A stretch of 51,048 nt of DNA from Bordetella hinzii LMG 13501 (GTDB lineage Bacteria > Pseudomonadota > Gammaproteobacteria > Burkholderiales > Burkholderiaceae_B), in the NCBI RefSeq assembly GCF_001548475.1, contig NZ_LRUJ01000037.1, forward strand, positions 1 to 51,048, read 5' to 3'. Position 1 is the first letter of the stretch, and each line of letters begins with the position of its first letter. Below, in pieces: positions 18,211-25,920 of this stretch. The notes under the pieces were generated by a model. The model was given only the letters and a program-made list of their open reading frames with translations, had not been told where the DNA came from and did no database searches. The position numbers were made by a program, and so were the translations under genes.

Positions 18211-19334
18211 GATGCCAGCACCGTGGCGCTGTCGGCGTCCCAGCTGACGAAGATCTCTTCGTCTATGCCCGGCGCGTCCATGTTGGACAGCTGCAGGCTG
18301 GGCACGCTGGCCTCGACGATCTTGCCCGAGTCCAGGCGGATCTGGTAGAGGCCGTAGCTGCCCATCCAGGCCATGTGGCTCACCATGCCATGGGCCCAGT
18401 TGTATTCGCCGTCGGGCTGCTCGCGCGAGACCACCAGGCGTTCGGGGCGGATGGAAACATGCACCTGCATGCCCAGGGGCTCGCTCACGCCGTGGTTGAC
18501 GAACAGCGGCCGCGTGAGCTCCTCGCTTTCGATGGCCACGTGGTCCGGCTCGTCGACCACGATGGTGCCGGTAAAGAGGTTGGTCGACCCGATGAAGCCC
18601 GCCACGAACTGCGAGTTCGGGAAGCTGTAGACCTCCTGGGGCGTGCCGCATTGGACAATCTGCCCGTCGGTCATGACGGCCAGGCGGTGCGCCATGGTCA
18701 TGGCCTCCTCCTGGTCGTGGGTGACCATGATGCAGGTCACGCCGACCTGCTCGAGAATCTTGACCAGTTCGATCTGGGTCTTCTGGCGGATCTGCTTGTC
18801 CAGCGCCGACATGGGCTCGTCGAGCAAAAGCAGCTTGGGCCGCTTGACCAGGCTGCGCGCCAGGGCGACGCGCTGCTGCTGGCCGCCCGAGAGCTGGTGC
18901 GGCTTGCGGCGCGCATAGCCCGCCATCTGGACCAGGTCCAGGGCCTCGAAGACGCGGTCGTGGATCTCGGCGCGGTCCACGCCTTCCTGTTTGAGGCCGA
19001 AGGCCACATTGGCCTCGACCGTCATGTGCGGAAAGAGCGCATACGACTGGAACATCATGTTCACGGGCCGCCGGTAAGGCGGCACGCCGGTGATGTCCTC
19101 GCCGTCGAGCAGGATCTGTCCCGAGGTCGCATCCTCGAAGCCGGCCAGCATGCGCAGCAGCGTGGATTTGCCGCTGCCCGAACTGCCCAGAAGCGCGAAG
19201 ATCTCGTTGCGGCGCACGGCCAGATTGACCGAGCGCACCGCGACGGTGTCGCCGAAGATCTTGACCACATCGACGATCTTGACGAACTCGTCCGGATCGC
19301 CGGAATGCTGCGCCGTGTAACGGCTTTCACTCAT
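18207..19334 (-). CDS. potG: Putrescine/polyamine ABC transporter ATP-binding protein PotG
   Basis: This 375-residue ATPase powers polyamine import. Walker A GSSGSGKST lies at 50-58, the Q-loop at FQSYALF, the ABC signature LSGGQ at 148-152, Walker B/D-loop LLLDEPMSALD up to 179 and the H-loop VTHDQEEA after it. The C-terminal part (about 290-375) is a TOBE-type regulatory domain, as expected for the spermidine/putrescine/Fe group. It lies 6 bases downstream of potF and overlaps potH by 4. Confidence 0.95.
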   Translation of the reverse strand: MSESRYTAQHSGDPDEFVKIVDVVKIFGDTVAVRSVNLAVRRNEIFALLGSSGSGKSTLLRMLAGFEDATSGQILLDGEDITGVPPYRRPVNMMFQSYALFPHMTVEANVAFGLKQEGVDRAEIHDRVFEALDLVQMAGYARRKPHQLSGGQQQRVALARSLVKRPKLLLLDEPMSALDKQIRQKTQIELVKILEQVGVTCIMVTHDQEEAMTMAHRLAVMTDGQIVQCGTPQEVYSFPNSQFVAGFIGSTNLFTGTIVVDEPDHVAIESEELTRPLFVNHGVSEPLGMQVHVSIRPERLVVSREQPDGEYNWAHGMVSHMAWMGSYGLYQIRLDSGKIVEASVPSLQLSNMDAPGIDEEIFVSWDADSATVLAS

Positions 19335-19340
19335 GATGGC

Positions 19341-20444
19341 TTATCGTCCCGACTTCAGTTCGGCCCACATGCGCGTCTGCAGGCGCTGGATGGGCAGGGG
19401 CTGGGCCTTGATCACGTAGAGCGACTTGGACACCTCGGCCGAGGGATAGATCATGGGATTGTCGGCCACTTCCTTGACCACGTATTTGCGCGCCTCCTTG
19501 TTGGCGTTCGGATAGAACATGGTGTTGGTGATGGCCGCATGCACCTGCGGCGTCTCGATGTAGTTGATGAAGGCGTGCGCCTCATCGGGATGCGGCGCGT
19601 CCTTGGGAATGACCATCAGGTCGAACCAGGCCGGCGCCCCGCCCTTCGGAATGAAGTAATTGATTTCATAAGGCTTCTTGGCTTCCTGGGCACGGTGGCG
19701 CGCGATCATGACGTCGCCCGAGAAGCCGTAGACCATGCACAGGTCGCCCACGGCCAGCTCATCGATATAGCCCGAGGAGCTGAACTGCCGGATATAGGGG
19801 CGGATTTTCTTGAGGACCTCGAGCGCGGCCTTGTAGTCATCGGCCTTGTCGCTGTTGGGGTCCTTGCCCAGGTACTTCAGCACGGCCGGAAAGACCTGGG
19901 CGGCCTCGTCCAGCATGGAGATGCCGCACTCTTTCAGCTTGGCGGCGTTCTCGGGCTTGAACAGCATGTCCCAGTTGGCGAGGTCCACGTCGTCGCCCAT
20001 GATCTGCTTGACCTTGGTGACGTTGTAGCCCAGGCCGTTGGTGCCATAACCCCAGGGCACGGCGTACTGGTTGCCCGGATCCACCTGTGCCACCAGGGCC
20101 ATGATGTCGGGGTCGAGATGCTTCAGGTTGGGGATCTTGGATTTGTCCAGCTTCTGGAACAGGCCGCCCTCGATCTGGCGCGACGCATAGTGCGTCGACG
20201 GCACGACGATGTCGTAGCCGGACTTGCCGGTCAGCAGCTTGGCCTGCAAGGTGTCGTTGTTGTCGTAGACGTCATAGCGCACCTTGATGCCGGTTTCGCG
20301 TTCGAAACCCGGAATCGTATCGGGCGCCGTGTATTCCGCCCAGTTGTAGACATTGACGACCTTGTTCTGCGCCAGCGCGGGCGCCGCTGCCGCTGCCACC
20401 AGCGCCAGACCCACCGCCACACGCATCCCCGCCGAGGTTTTCAT
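19341..20444 (-). CDS. potF: Periplasmic putrescine-binding protein PotF
   Basis: This 367-residue binding protein has a signal peptide (MKTSAGMRVAVGLALV through APALA, cleavage near residue 25). The mature start VVNVYNWAEYTAPDTIPGFE is typical of PotD/PotF. Aromatic and acidic residues of the ligand pocket are visible (for example VPWGYGTNGLGYN, YGFSGDVMIA, GAPAWFDLMVIP). PotF is favoured over PotD because of the order with potGHI. The ATG at 20444 has AAGGGG upstream. It is the first gene of a potFGHI-arsC-mpg unit. Confidence 0.93.
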   Translation of the reverse strand: MKTSAGMRVAVGLALVAAAAAPALAQNKVVNVYNWAEYTAPDTIPGFERETGIKVRYDVYDNNDTLQAKLLTGKSGYDIVVPSTHYASRQIEGGLFQKLDKSKIPNLKHLDPDIMALVAQVDPGNQYAVPWGYGTNGLGYNVTKVKQIMGDDVDLANWDMLFKPENAAKLKECGISMLDEAAQVFPAVLKYLGKDPNSDKADDYKAALEVLKKIRPYIRQFSSSGYIDELAVGDLCMVYGFSGDVMIARHRAQEAKKPYEINYFIPKGGAPAWFDLMVIPKDAPHPDEAHAFINYIETPQVHAAITNTMFYPNANKEARKYVVKEVADNPMIYPSAEVSKSLYVIKAQPLPIQRLQTRMWAELKSGR

Positions 20445-20475
20445 CGCGAGCCCCTTGCCGATTTCGAGAATTGCC

Positions 20476-20516
20476 AAAAGGCAAAATAATAAAGCCTTTT
20501 AAGGGGGGGTTGGTAA
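20476..20516 (-). promoter_or_regulatory. Putative potF promoter with a C7 tract in the spacer
   Basis: On the minus strand a TATTAT hexamer (20491-20486) is a good -10 candidate, and TTACCA (20516-20511) is a poor -35 at an overlong 19-bp spacing. The spacer holds seven consecutive C (complement of 20503-20509). Short inverted arms AAAAGGC/GCCTTTT (20500-20494 and 20482-20476) flank the -10. Confidence 0.35.
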
Positions 20517-20583
20517 GCGGCTGGCGATCAGATCGACGAATTTGCCCGAAGTTGGCGCAGCGCCACACCTTGGGCCGTCCGCA

Positions 20584-21288
20584 TCAGCCGCCGGTCGCCC
20601 GATAGGCCTCGGCAATCGCCTGCCAGGCCTGTTGTCCGCGGGCGCCGGCGACCTTGACGAGCGAACGCTGCAGACGCCGCAGGTTGGCCTGCCGCTGGCC
20701 GGCCGACACACCGCCATCGCGGCCCCGGTCGAAGTCGATCAGCCAGGCGCGGCCTTCGGGATCGAGCAGGATATTGTAGGCATTGAGGTCGGCATGCCAG
20801 ACACCTGCGGCATGCATGGCGGCAATCGCCCGGCCCGCCGCCCGGCAGGCCGCCGGCGCGAGGTCGGCGGCCAGGGGCCGCACGCCGGGCAGGCGCTCGA
20901 CCAGGATGGCGGCCCGATAGGCCAGCCCTTCGCGCCAATAGGCCGCGGCCAGCGGCGCCGGCACGGGCAGGCCGGCGGCCTTCATGCGCGCCAGCAGCCG
21001 GAACTCGCGGAAACAGCGAGTGCGCGCCTCGCCGGTCCAGATATAGGCCTGGCGCGCGATGCGGGCGATCAGCCCGCCGCGCCGATAGCCGCGCAACACC
21101 CCTTCCCAGCCCGGCCCCTGGACGAACCAAGCCGCCTGGCGGCCGCCGGCCTGCACAGGCCGGGCGCCGGCGCCATAGCTGGCCGGGTCGAGCACGGCCG
21201 GATCCGGCGGCGAGAGCCGCCGCGCCTCGAACAGCATCGCGCCGCCCCGGAAAGCCAGCCTGGGATAGGCGTGCGGATCAATCGGCAC
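20584..21288 (-). CDS. kdkA: 3-deoxy-D-manno-octulosonate (Kdo) kinase, KdkA family
   Basis: This 234-residue lipopolysaccharide kinase phosphorylates Kdo in the inner core at the cytoplasmic side of the inner membrane. It matches Haemophilus KdkA block by block: LRGYRRGGLIARI (64-76), AGLPVPAP (105-112), the catalytic loop HADLNAYN (165-172; D167, N172) and IDFDRG (184-189; D185). The start is a GTG at 21288, which overlaps the globin stop by 11 bases. A downstream ATG (residue 18) is the alternative. It is the last gene of a three-gene overlapping set. Confidence 0.85.
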   Translation of the reverse strand: MPIDPHAYPRLAFRGGAMLFEARRLSPPDPAVLDPASYGAGARPVQAGGRQAAWFVQGPGWEGVLRGYRRGGLIARIARQAYIWTGEARTRCFREFRLLARMKAAGLPVPAPLAAAYWREGLAYRAAILVERLPGVRPLAADLAPAACRAAGRAIAAMHAAGVWHADLNAYNILLDPEGRAWLIDFDRGRDGGVSAGQRQANLRRLQRSLVKVAGARGQQAWQAIAEAYRATGG

Positions 21289-21706
21289 GGTTGCGCATCC
21301 AGTCGGCCACGCCGAAAAAAGAATGCAGCAGGCGCTCGACCAGGGCCGCTTCTATGCCCTGGTCCTGCATGGCCCGCCCCATGCAGGCCACCCACTGGTC
21401 GCGTTCGATCTGGCCGATGGAAAACGGCAGGTGGCGGGCGCGCAGCCGCGGATGGCCGAAGCGCTGGATGTAATGATCGGGACCGCCGAAATAGCCGCAC
21501 AGAAACCAGAACAGCTTGTCGCGGGCCTCTTGCAGGCTGGGGCCGTGCGCATCGCGCAAGGCCTTGAAATCCGGCTCCAGGTCCATCAGGTCATAAAAGC
21601 GGTCGACCAGTCCGCGCACACCGGGCTCTCCGCCCAGCAATTCGAAAATGGTCTTGCTCGTATCGAGCGGCTCGAACACCGCCTCCACACGTGTGGTCGT
21701 CATCAT
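21278..21706 (-). CDS. Group II truncated hemoglobin (trHb2)
   Basis: This 142-residue globin of the 2-over-2 fold shows the group II hallmarks: the B9-B10 Phe-Tyr pair (F37, Y38), the proximal histidine H92 in LRARHLPFSIG and the G8 tryptophan W105 in DQWVACM. YFGGPDHYIQRFGHP precedes the F helix. Such proteins bind oxygen or nitric oxide, or act as peroxidases. The physiological role here is not readable. Its ATGATG start overlaps the permease stop by 4 bases, so it is translationally coupled. No reductase domain is attached. Confidence 0.9.
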   Translation of the reverse strand: MMTTTRVEAVFEPLDTSKTIFELLGGEPGVRGLVDRFYDLMDLEPDFKALRDAHGPSLQEARDKLFWFLCGYFGGPDHYIQRFGHPRLRARHLPFSIGQIERDQWVACMGRAMQDQGIEAALVERLLHSFFGVADWMRNRAD

Positions 21707-24231
21707 GCGTCTCGCAAAGTCACCAAGGGCGGCGTGCGCAGGACGCCGCGCAAAGCCAGCGCGCCGCCCGCCCAGGCGCCGGCCATGCCGGCTGCCGCCC
21801 CCGCCGCCCAGGGCCAGAGGCTCAAGGATATGGCGAAATCAAATACCTGGGTGGACAGCACCCAGGCCACCGCCGTGGCGCCCGCGGCGGCCAACAAGCC
21901 CGCCAGCGCGCCCACGGCCAACAGTTCCAGGCGCTGGGCGCGCGCCAGCTGCGCCCGGGTCGCGCCCAGCGCGCGCAGCACCGCGGCTTCGCGGATGCGT
22001 TCGTCGCGCGTGGCCGACAGCGCGGTCGCCAGCACCAGCACGCCCGCGCCCAGCGTAAACATAAAGAGCAATTGCACCGCCTTGACCACCTCGGTCAGCA
22101 CTGATTGCAGCTGGCCGAGGATGGCGCCCACATCGAACACCGTCAGATTGGGATAGTCGCGCACGAGGTCGCGCAGCAAGACGGCTTTTTCCGGCGGCAG
22201 GTAGAAAGACGTGATCCAGCTTTGCGGCATGTCCGCCAGCGCCGGCGGGGAAAGAATGGCAAAGAAATTCACGCGCATCGTATCCCAATCGACGCGGCGC
22301 GTGCCGGCGACCGTCACGCGCACGGTCTGCCCGGCGATATCGAAATCCAGCTTGTCGCCAGCCGACAGCCCCAGCGATTTCGCCAGGCCCGACTCCAGCG
22401 AGACCTCCTGGCCGGCCGGGTCGAGCCAGCGTCCGCTCTCCATGCGGTTGCCCTCGGGCGCCGTCTCGGCATAAGAGAGGTTGAACTCGCGGTCGACCAG
22501 GCGCTTGGCGCGCGGCTCGTCATAATCGTCCGGCCCGACCGCCTTGTCATTGACGGCGATCAAACGGCCCCGGACCATGGGCCAGAGGCGGATCTGGGCC
22601 AGTCCCTCGGCCTGCAGCCGCGCGAGCACGGCCTCGCGCTGGTCGGGCTGGATATTGATCAGGAAGCGGTTCGGCGCATCGGCCGGCACCGTGCGGCGCC
22701 AGCCATCGACCAGGTCGGCGCGCGTCATCGCCAGGAGCAGCAAGGCCATCAGCCCCATGGCCAGGGCGCAGACCTGGGTGATGGTCGCCATGCGCCGGCG
22801 GACCACGCCGGCCAGCGCGAAACGCAAGGTGGGCAGCCCGGCCAGGCGCGGCCGCAGGCGCGCCAGCCCCTGCACACACAGGGCCGCCACGGCGCCAAAG
22901 ACGGCGAAGGCGGCCAAAAAGCCTCCCGCCACCACCGCGCCCAGGCGCAGGTCGCCGGCGAACCACCAGATGAGCAGGGCCAGCCCGCCCGCGCCCACGG
23001 CATAGCCCAGGGCGCTGCGCGCCGGCAGGCGCCCGTCTTCGCGCCGCAGCACGCGGGCCGGCGGCACATGGCGCAAGCGCGCCAGCGTGGGCAGGGCAAA
23101 GCCCAGCAGCATCAACAGCCCGGTCAGCAGGCCCTGCAGGGCCGGCAGCAGGGTCGCCGCCGGCAACTGCGTGTCGATGAGGCCGGCCAGGGCACTGACC
23201 AGCAGCTGGTGCACGCCATAGCCCACCGCGCCACCCGCCCCGCAAGCCAGCAGCCCCAGGGCGGCGAACTCGACCCACAGCGTGCGCGCCACCAGGGCCT
23301 GGCTGGCGCCCAGGCAGCGCATGACGGCCACGCCGTCGCGATGCCGCGTCATGAAGCGACCGGCGGCCAGCGCCACCGCCACCGCCGAGATCAATACGGC
23401 CAGCAGGGCGACCAGCGAAAGAAAGCGCTGCGCGCGGTCCAGTGTGCGGCGCATTTCGGGCCGGCCCGACTCCAGCGTGGCGATGCGCTGGCCGCGCTGC
23501 AGGTGCTGGCCCAGCCAGGCCTGGAACTGCGCCACGGCCTGGGCGTCGCCGGCCGCCAGCAAGGCATAGCCGATACGGCTGCCCGTGGTGACCAGGCCGG
23601 TGGCGGCCAAGTCAGCGCGGCCCAGCATGACGCGCGGCGCGACGTTGACGAACTGCATGCCGCGATCAGGCTCGTAGGTGAGCACGCGCGCCACGGTGAA
23701 GCGGGCGTCGCCCAGTTTCAGCGCATCGCCCACCTTCAGGCCTAGCAAAGCCAGCAACTGCGGGTCGGCCCAGACCGTGCCCGGCGCCGGGATACCGCGC
23801 GCCGGCGCATCCGGTTCAAAGGGCGCGGGCGCCACGCGCAGGGCCCCGCGCAAAGGGTATCCCGGATCCACCGCCTTGACCGACACCAGCTGGGCGCTGT
23901 CCCCGGCCATCGCCATGGACGGAAACTGCAGGGTGTGCGCCACGGTCAGCCCGCGCTGGGCGGCCTCGCGGTCCACCTCGGGCGGGATGGGCTCATCGGC
24001 CTCCAGCACCAGGTCGGCGCCCAGCATCTGGGCGGCATCGCGCTCCAGCGCGCGCGAAACCCGGTCGGCCAGGAAGCCCACGCTGGTGACGGCGGCCACG
24101 GCCACCACCAGGGCCAGGGCCAGCAGACGCAACTCGCCCGCGCGCCCGTCACGCCGCAACATCGCCAGCCCGAGTTTGAAGGCGGCCCGCCAGGCGCCCG
24201 GCGCCGGTTTTTTATCAGGGAAATCCATCAT
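21703..24231 (-). CDS. FtsX-family ABC transporter permease, YbbP-like
   Basis: This protein of about 842 residues has two FtsX (MacB-like) membrane blocks and large extracytoplasmic regions. A first helix lies near residues 35-55, a cluster of helices near 270-440, further helices near 460-500, and a C-terminal set near 710-840. The signature VLRALGATRAQLARAQRLELLAVGALAG lies in the last block, with a matching VMRCLGASQALVARTLW in the first. This is the architecture of YbbP-type permeases, which work with a YbbA-like ATPase in lipid or lipoprotein handling or in envelope stress. No such ATPase lies next to it here. The start is ATG 24231 (a second ATG follows at once). The ribosome binding site is weak. 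Confidence 0.85.
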   Translation of the reverse strand: MMDFPDKKPAPGAWRAAFKLGLAMLRRDGRAGELRLLALALVVAVAAVTSVGFLADRVSRALERDAAQMLGADLVLEADEPIPPEVDREAAQRGLTVAHTLQFPSMAMAGDSAQLVSVKAVDPGYPLRGALRVAPAPFEPDAPARGIPAPGTVWADPQLLALLGLKVGDALKLGDARFTVARVLTYEPDRGMQFVNVAPRVMLGRADLAATGLVTTGSRIGYALLAAGDAQAVAQFQAWLGQHLQRGQRIATLESGRPEMRRTLDRAQRFLSLVALLAVLISAVAVALAAGRFMTRHRDGVAVMRCLGASQALVARTLWVEFAALGLLACGAGGAVGYGVHQLLVSALAGLIDTQLPAATLLPALQGLLTGLLMLLGFALPTLARLRHVPPARVLRREDGRLPARSALGYAVGAGGLALLIWWFAGDLRLGAVVAGGFLAAFAVFGAVAALCVQGLARLRPRLAGLPTLRFALAGVVRRRMATITQVCALAMGLMALLLLAMTRADLVDGWRRTVPADAPNRFLINIQPDQREAVLARLQAEGLAQIRLWPMVRGRLIAVNDKAVGPDDYDEPRAKRLVDREFNLSYAETAPEGNRMESGRWLDPAGQEVSLESGLAKSLGLSAGDKLDFDIAGQTVRVTVAGTRRVDWDTMRVNFFAILSPPALADMPQSWITSFYLPPEKAVLLRDLVRDYPNLTVFDVGAILGQLQSVLTEVVKAVQLLFMFTLGAGVLVLATALSATRDERIREAAVLRALGATRAQLARAQRLELLAVGALAGLLAAAGATAVAWVLSTQVFDFAISLSLWPWAAGAAAGMAGAWAGGALALRGVLRTPPLVTLRDA

Positions 24232-24345
24232 GAGTCCAAGGTGGCCAAGCGCCTGTTTGCCCAAAGAATCCCGCTATCATGCGCGGGGGATGGCCCAAAA
24301 GGCCGTTCACGGAAAGAACAAAAAACCATATTCGGAGAAGACCCC

Positions 24346-25320
24346 ATGCGTAAGTCCTGGCTAGCCGCTGGCCTGTTTTCCGCCTGCGCCTTTGCTGTCG
24401 CCCTGCCCGCCACAGCCCAAAACACCCTCAAGATGGCCTACGCCCTGTCGACCAGTTCGCACTACGGCGCGGGCGCCGACGCCCTGGCCAAGTCCATCGA
24501 AGCCTCCTCGCAGGGCAAGTACAAGGTCCAGCAGTTCGCCAACAGCGCGCTGGGCGGCGAGCGCGAAGTCATCGAGGGCCTGCAGATCGGCACCGTCGAC
24601 CTGGCCATCGTCTCGACCGGCGCCACCCTGAATTTCGTCCCCGAAACCGGCGTCTTCGACATCCCCTTCCTGTTGCGCGACCTGCCGCATGCCCGCGCGG
24701 TGCTCGACAGCAAGATAGGCCAGGATATGCTGGCTAAGTTCCCCAGCCGCGGCATCATCGCGCTGGCCTGGGGCGAACAGGGCTTTCGCCACCTGACCAA
24801 TAATATCCGCCCGGTCAAGACCCCGGCCGATGCCAAGGGCCTGAAGATCCGCACCACGGAAAACCCCATCCACATCACGGCTTTCCGCCAGATCGGCATC
24901 CTGCCCACGCCCATGGCCTGGCCGGAAGTGGCCACCGCCTTGCAGCAAGGCACCATCGACGGACAAGAGAACCCGCTGTCGGTGATCACCTCGGCCAAGC
25001 TGTCGCAGATGCAGAAATACCTGTCCCTGACCGGCCATGTCTACGGGCCCGCCCTGGTGCTGATGTCGGCCAATGTCTATAACGGCCTGTCGGCCGCCGA
25101 CAAGGCCAATTTCGACAAGGCCGGCAAGGAGGCCGCCGTGGCCATGCGCGCCTACGTGGACAACATCGAGAAAACCGGCGTCGAGCAGCTCAAGAAGGAA
25201 GGCATGCAGGTCAACGAAGTCGACCGCGCCGCCTTTGCCGCCGCCGTCGAGCCGGCCTATCCCGAGTACTACAAGAAATTCGACAAGAAGCTGATCGAAG
25301 CGATCCGCGACACCAAGTAA
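24346..25320 (+). CDS. dctP: TRAP transporter substrate-binding protein (DctP family)
   Basis: This 324-residue periplasmic receptor has a clear signal peptide (about residues 1-25, ending PATAQ). DctP-family blocks follow: GGEREVIEGLQIGTVDLAIVS, the GLKIRTTENPIHI region with the arginine that usually contacts the substrate carboxylate, and GTIDGQENPLSVI. It should capture an organic acid for the DctQM permease, but the ligand cannot be named from sequence. GGAGAAG lies 5-11 bases before the ATG. It is divergent from the ABC permease. Confidence 0.92.
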   Translation: MRKSWLAAGLFSACAFAVALPATAQNTLKMAYALSTSSHYGAGADALAKSIEASSQGKYKVQQFANSALGGEREVIEGLQIGTVDLAIVSTGATLNFVPETGVFDIPFLLRDLPHARAVLDSKIGQDMLAKFPSRGIIALAWGEQGFRHLTNNIRPVKTPADAKGLKIRTTENPIHITAFRQIGILPTPMAWPEVATALQQGTIDGQENPLSVITSAKLSQMQKYLSLTGHVYGPALVLMSANVYNGLSAADKANFDKAGKEAAVAMRAYVDNIEKTGVEQLKKEGMQVNEVDRAAFAAAVEPAYPEYYKKFDKKLIEAIRDTK

Positions 25321-25332
25321 GCCAGCCTCCCC

Positions 25333-25358
25333 ACCAGCCGCCCTTCCAGGCGGCTGGT
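25333..25358 (+). other. Intra-operon hairpin between dctP and dctQ
   Basis: A perfect 10-bp stem (ACCAGCCGCC with GGCGGCTGGT, 6-base loop) starts 12 bases after the dctP stop. Only a broken T-run follows (TCTGCTTTTG). It fits a 3'-end stabiliser or partial attenuator that raises the receptor over the permease. Confidence 0.6.
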
Positions 25359-25381
25359 CTGCTTTTGCCTGGAACTCCATC

Positions 25382-25882
25382 ATGCCTATGCTTTGCGCTG
25401 TCGAGCGCGGCCTGTTCAAACTGGTTTCTGTCGTGGCCCAGCTGCTGCTGGTGGCTTCGGCGATCTGCGCTTTCTATCAAGTGATTGCCCGTTTCATCCT
25501 GCACTCGCCTGCCGACTGGAGCGAGGTCGCCACGCGCGCCCTGCTCATCTGGACGGTGCTGCTGGGCGTGGCCCTGGCTTTCCGCCACGGCGCCATGATC
25601 AGCGTCGAGCTGCTGCGCAATACCCTCAAGGGCCGCGGGCGGCGCCTGCTGGAGCACCTGATCGCCCTGATCTGCACGGCCTTCATGGTCGCGCTGGCCT
25701 GGATAGGCGGCCAGATGACCTGGCGCGTGCGTTTCCAGACGGTGCCCAGCCTGGACATGTCGATTTCCTGGATCTATCTCGCCATACCAGTGGGCGCCAC
25801 GCTGGCGGCCTTGGCCATCATCGCGCGCTGGGCGCGCAACGAGGAAGACGACGTGCCCGTGCGCAATGACGCGCAGGGCTGA
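25382..25882 (+). CDS. dctQ: TRAP transporter small permease (DctQ family)
   Basis: This 166-residue membrane protein has four predicted helices (about 12-34, 51-67, 90-112, 128-148). The DctQ motif region VIARFILHSPADWSEVATRALLIW includes the conserved W and E. DctQ forms the membrane complex with DctM and docks the periplasmic receptor. It lies between dctP and dctM and is separated from dctM by 38 bases. Confidence 0.92.
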   Translation: MPMLCAVERGLFKLVSVVAQLLLVASAICAFYQVIARFILHSPADWSEVATRALLIWTVLLGVALAFRHGAMISVELLRNTLKGRGRRLLEHLIALICTAFMVALAWIGGQMTWRVRFQTVPSLDMSISWIYLAIPVGATLAALAIIARWARNEEDDVPVRNDAQG

Positions 25883-25920
25883 TCGTTCCCTATTTCATTG
25901 CATCGTTCAGGCGGTACACC

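Noticed and set aside
17302-18651. Long potH with a 147-residue N-terminal extension
   Set aside because: The extension is potG read in another frame. The ATG at 18210 overlapping the potG stop gives the usual PotH length.
18375-20489. 704-residue plus-strand open frame
   Set aside because: It is antisense to potG and potF and carries no recognisable domain.
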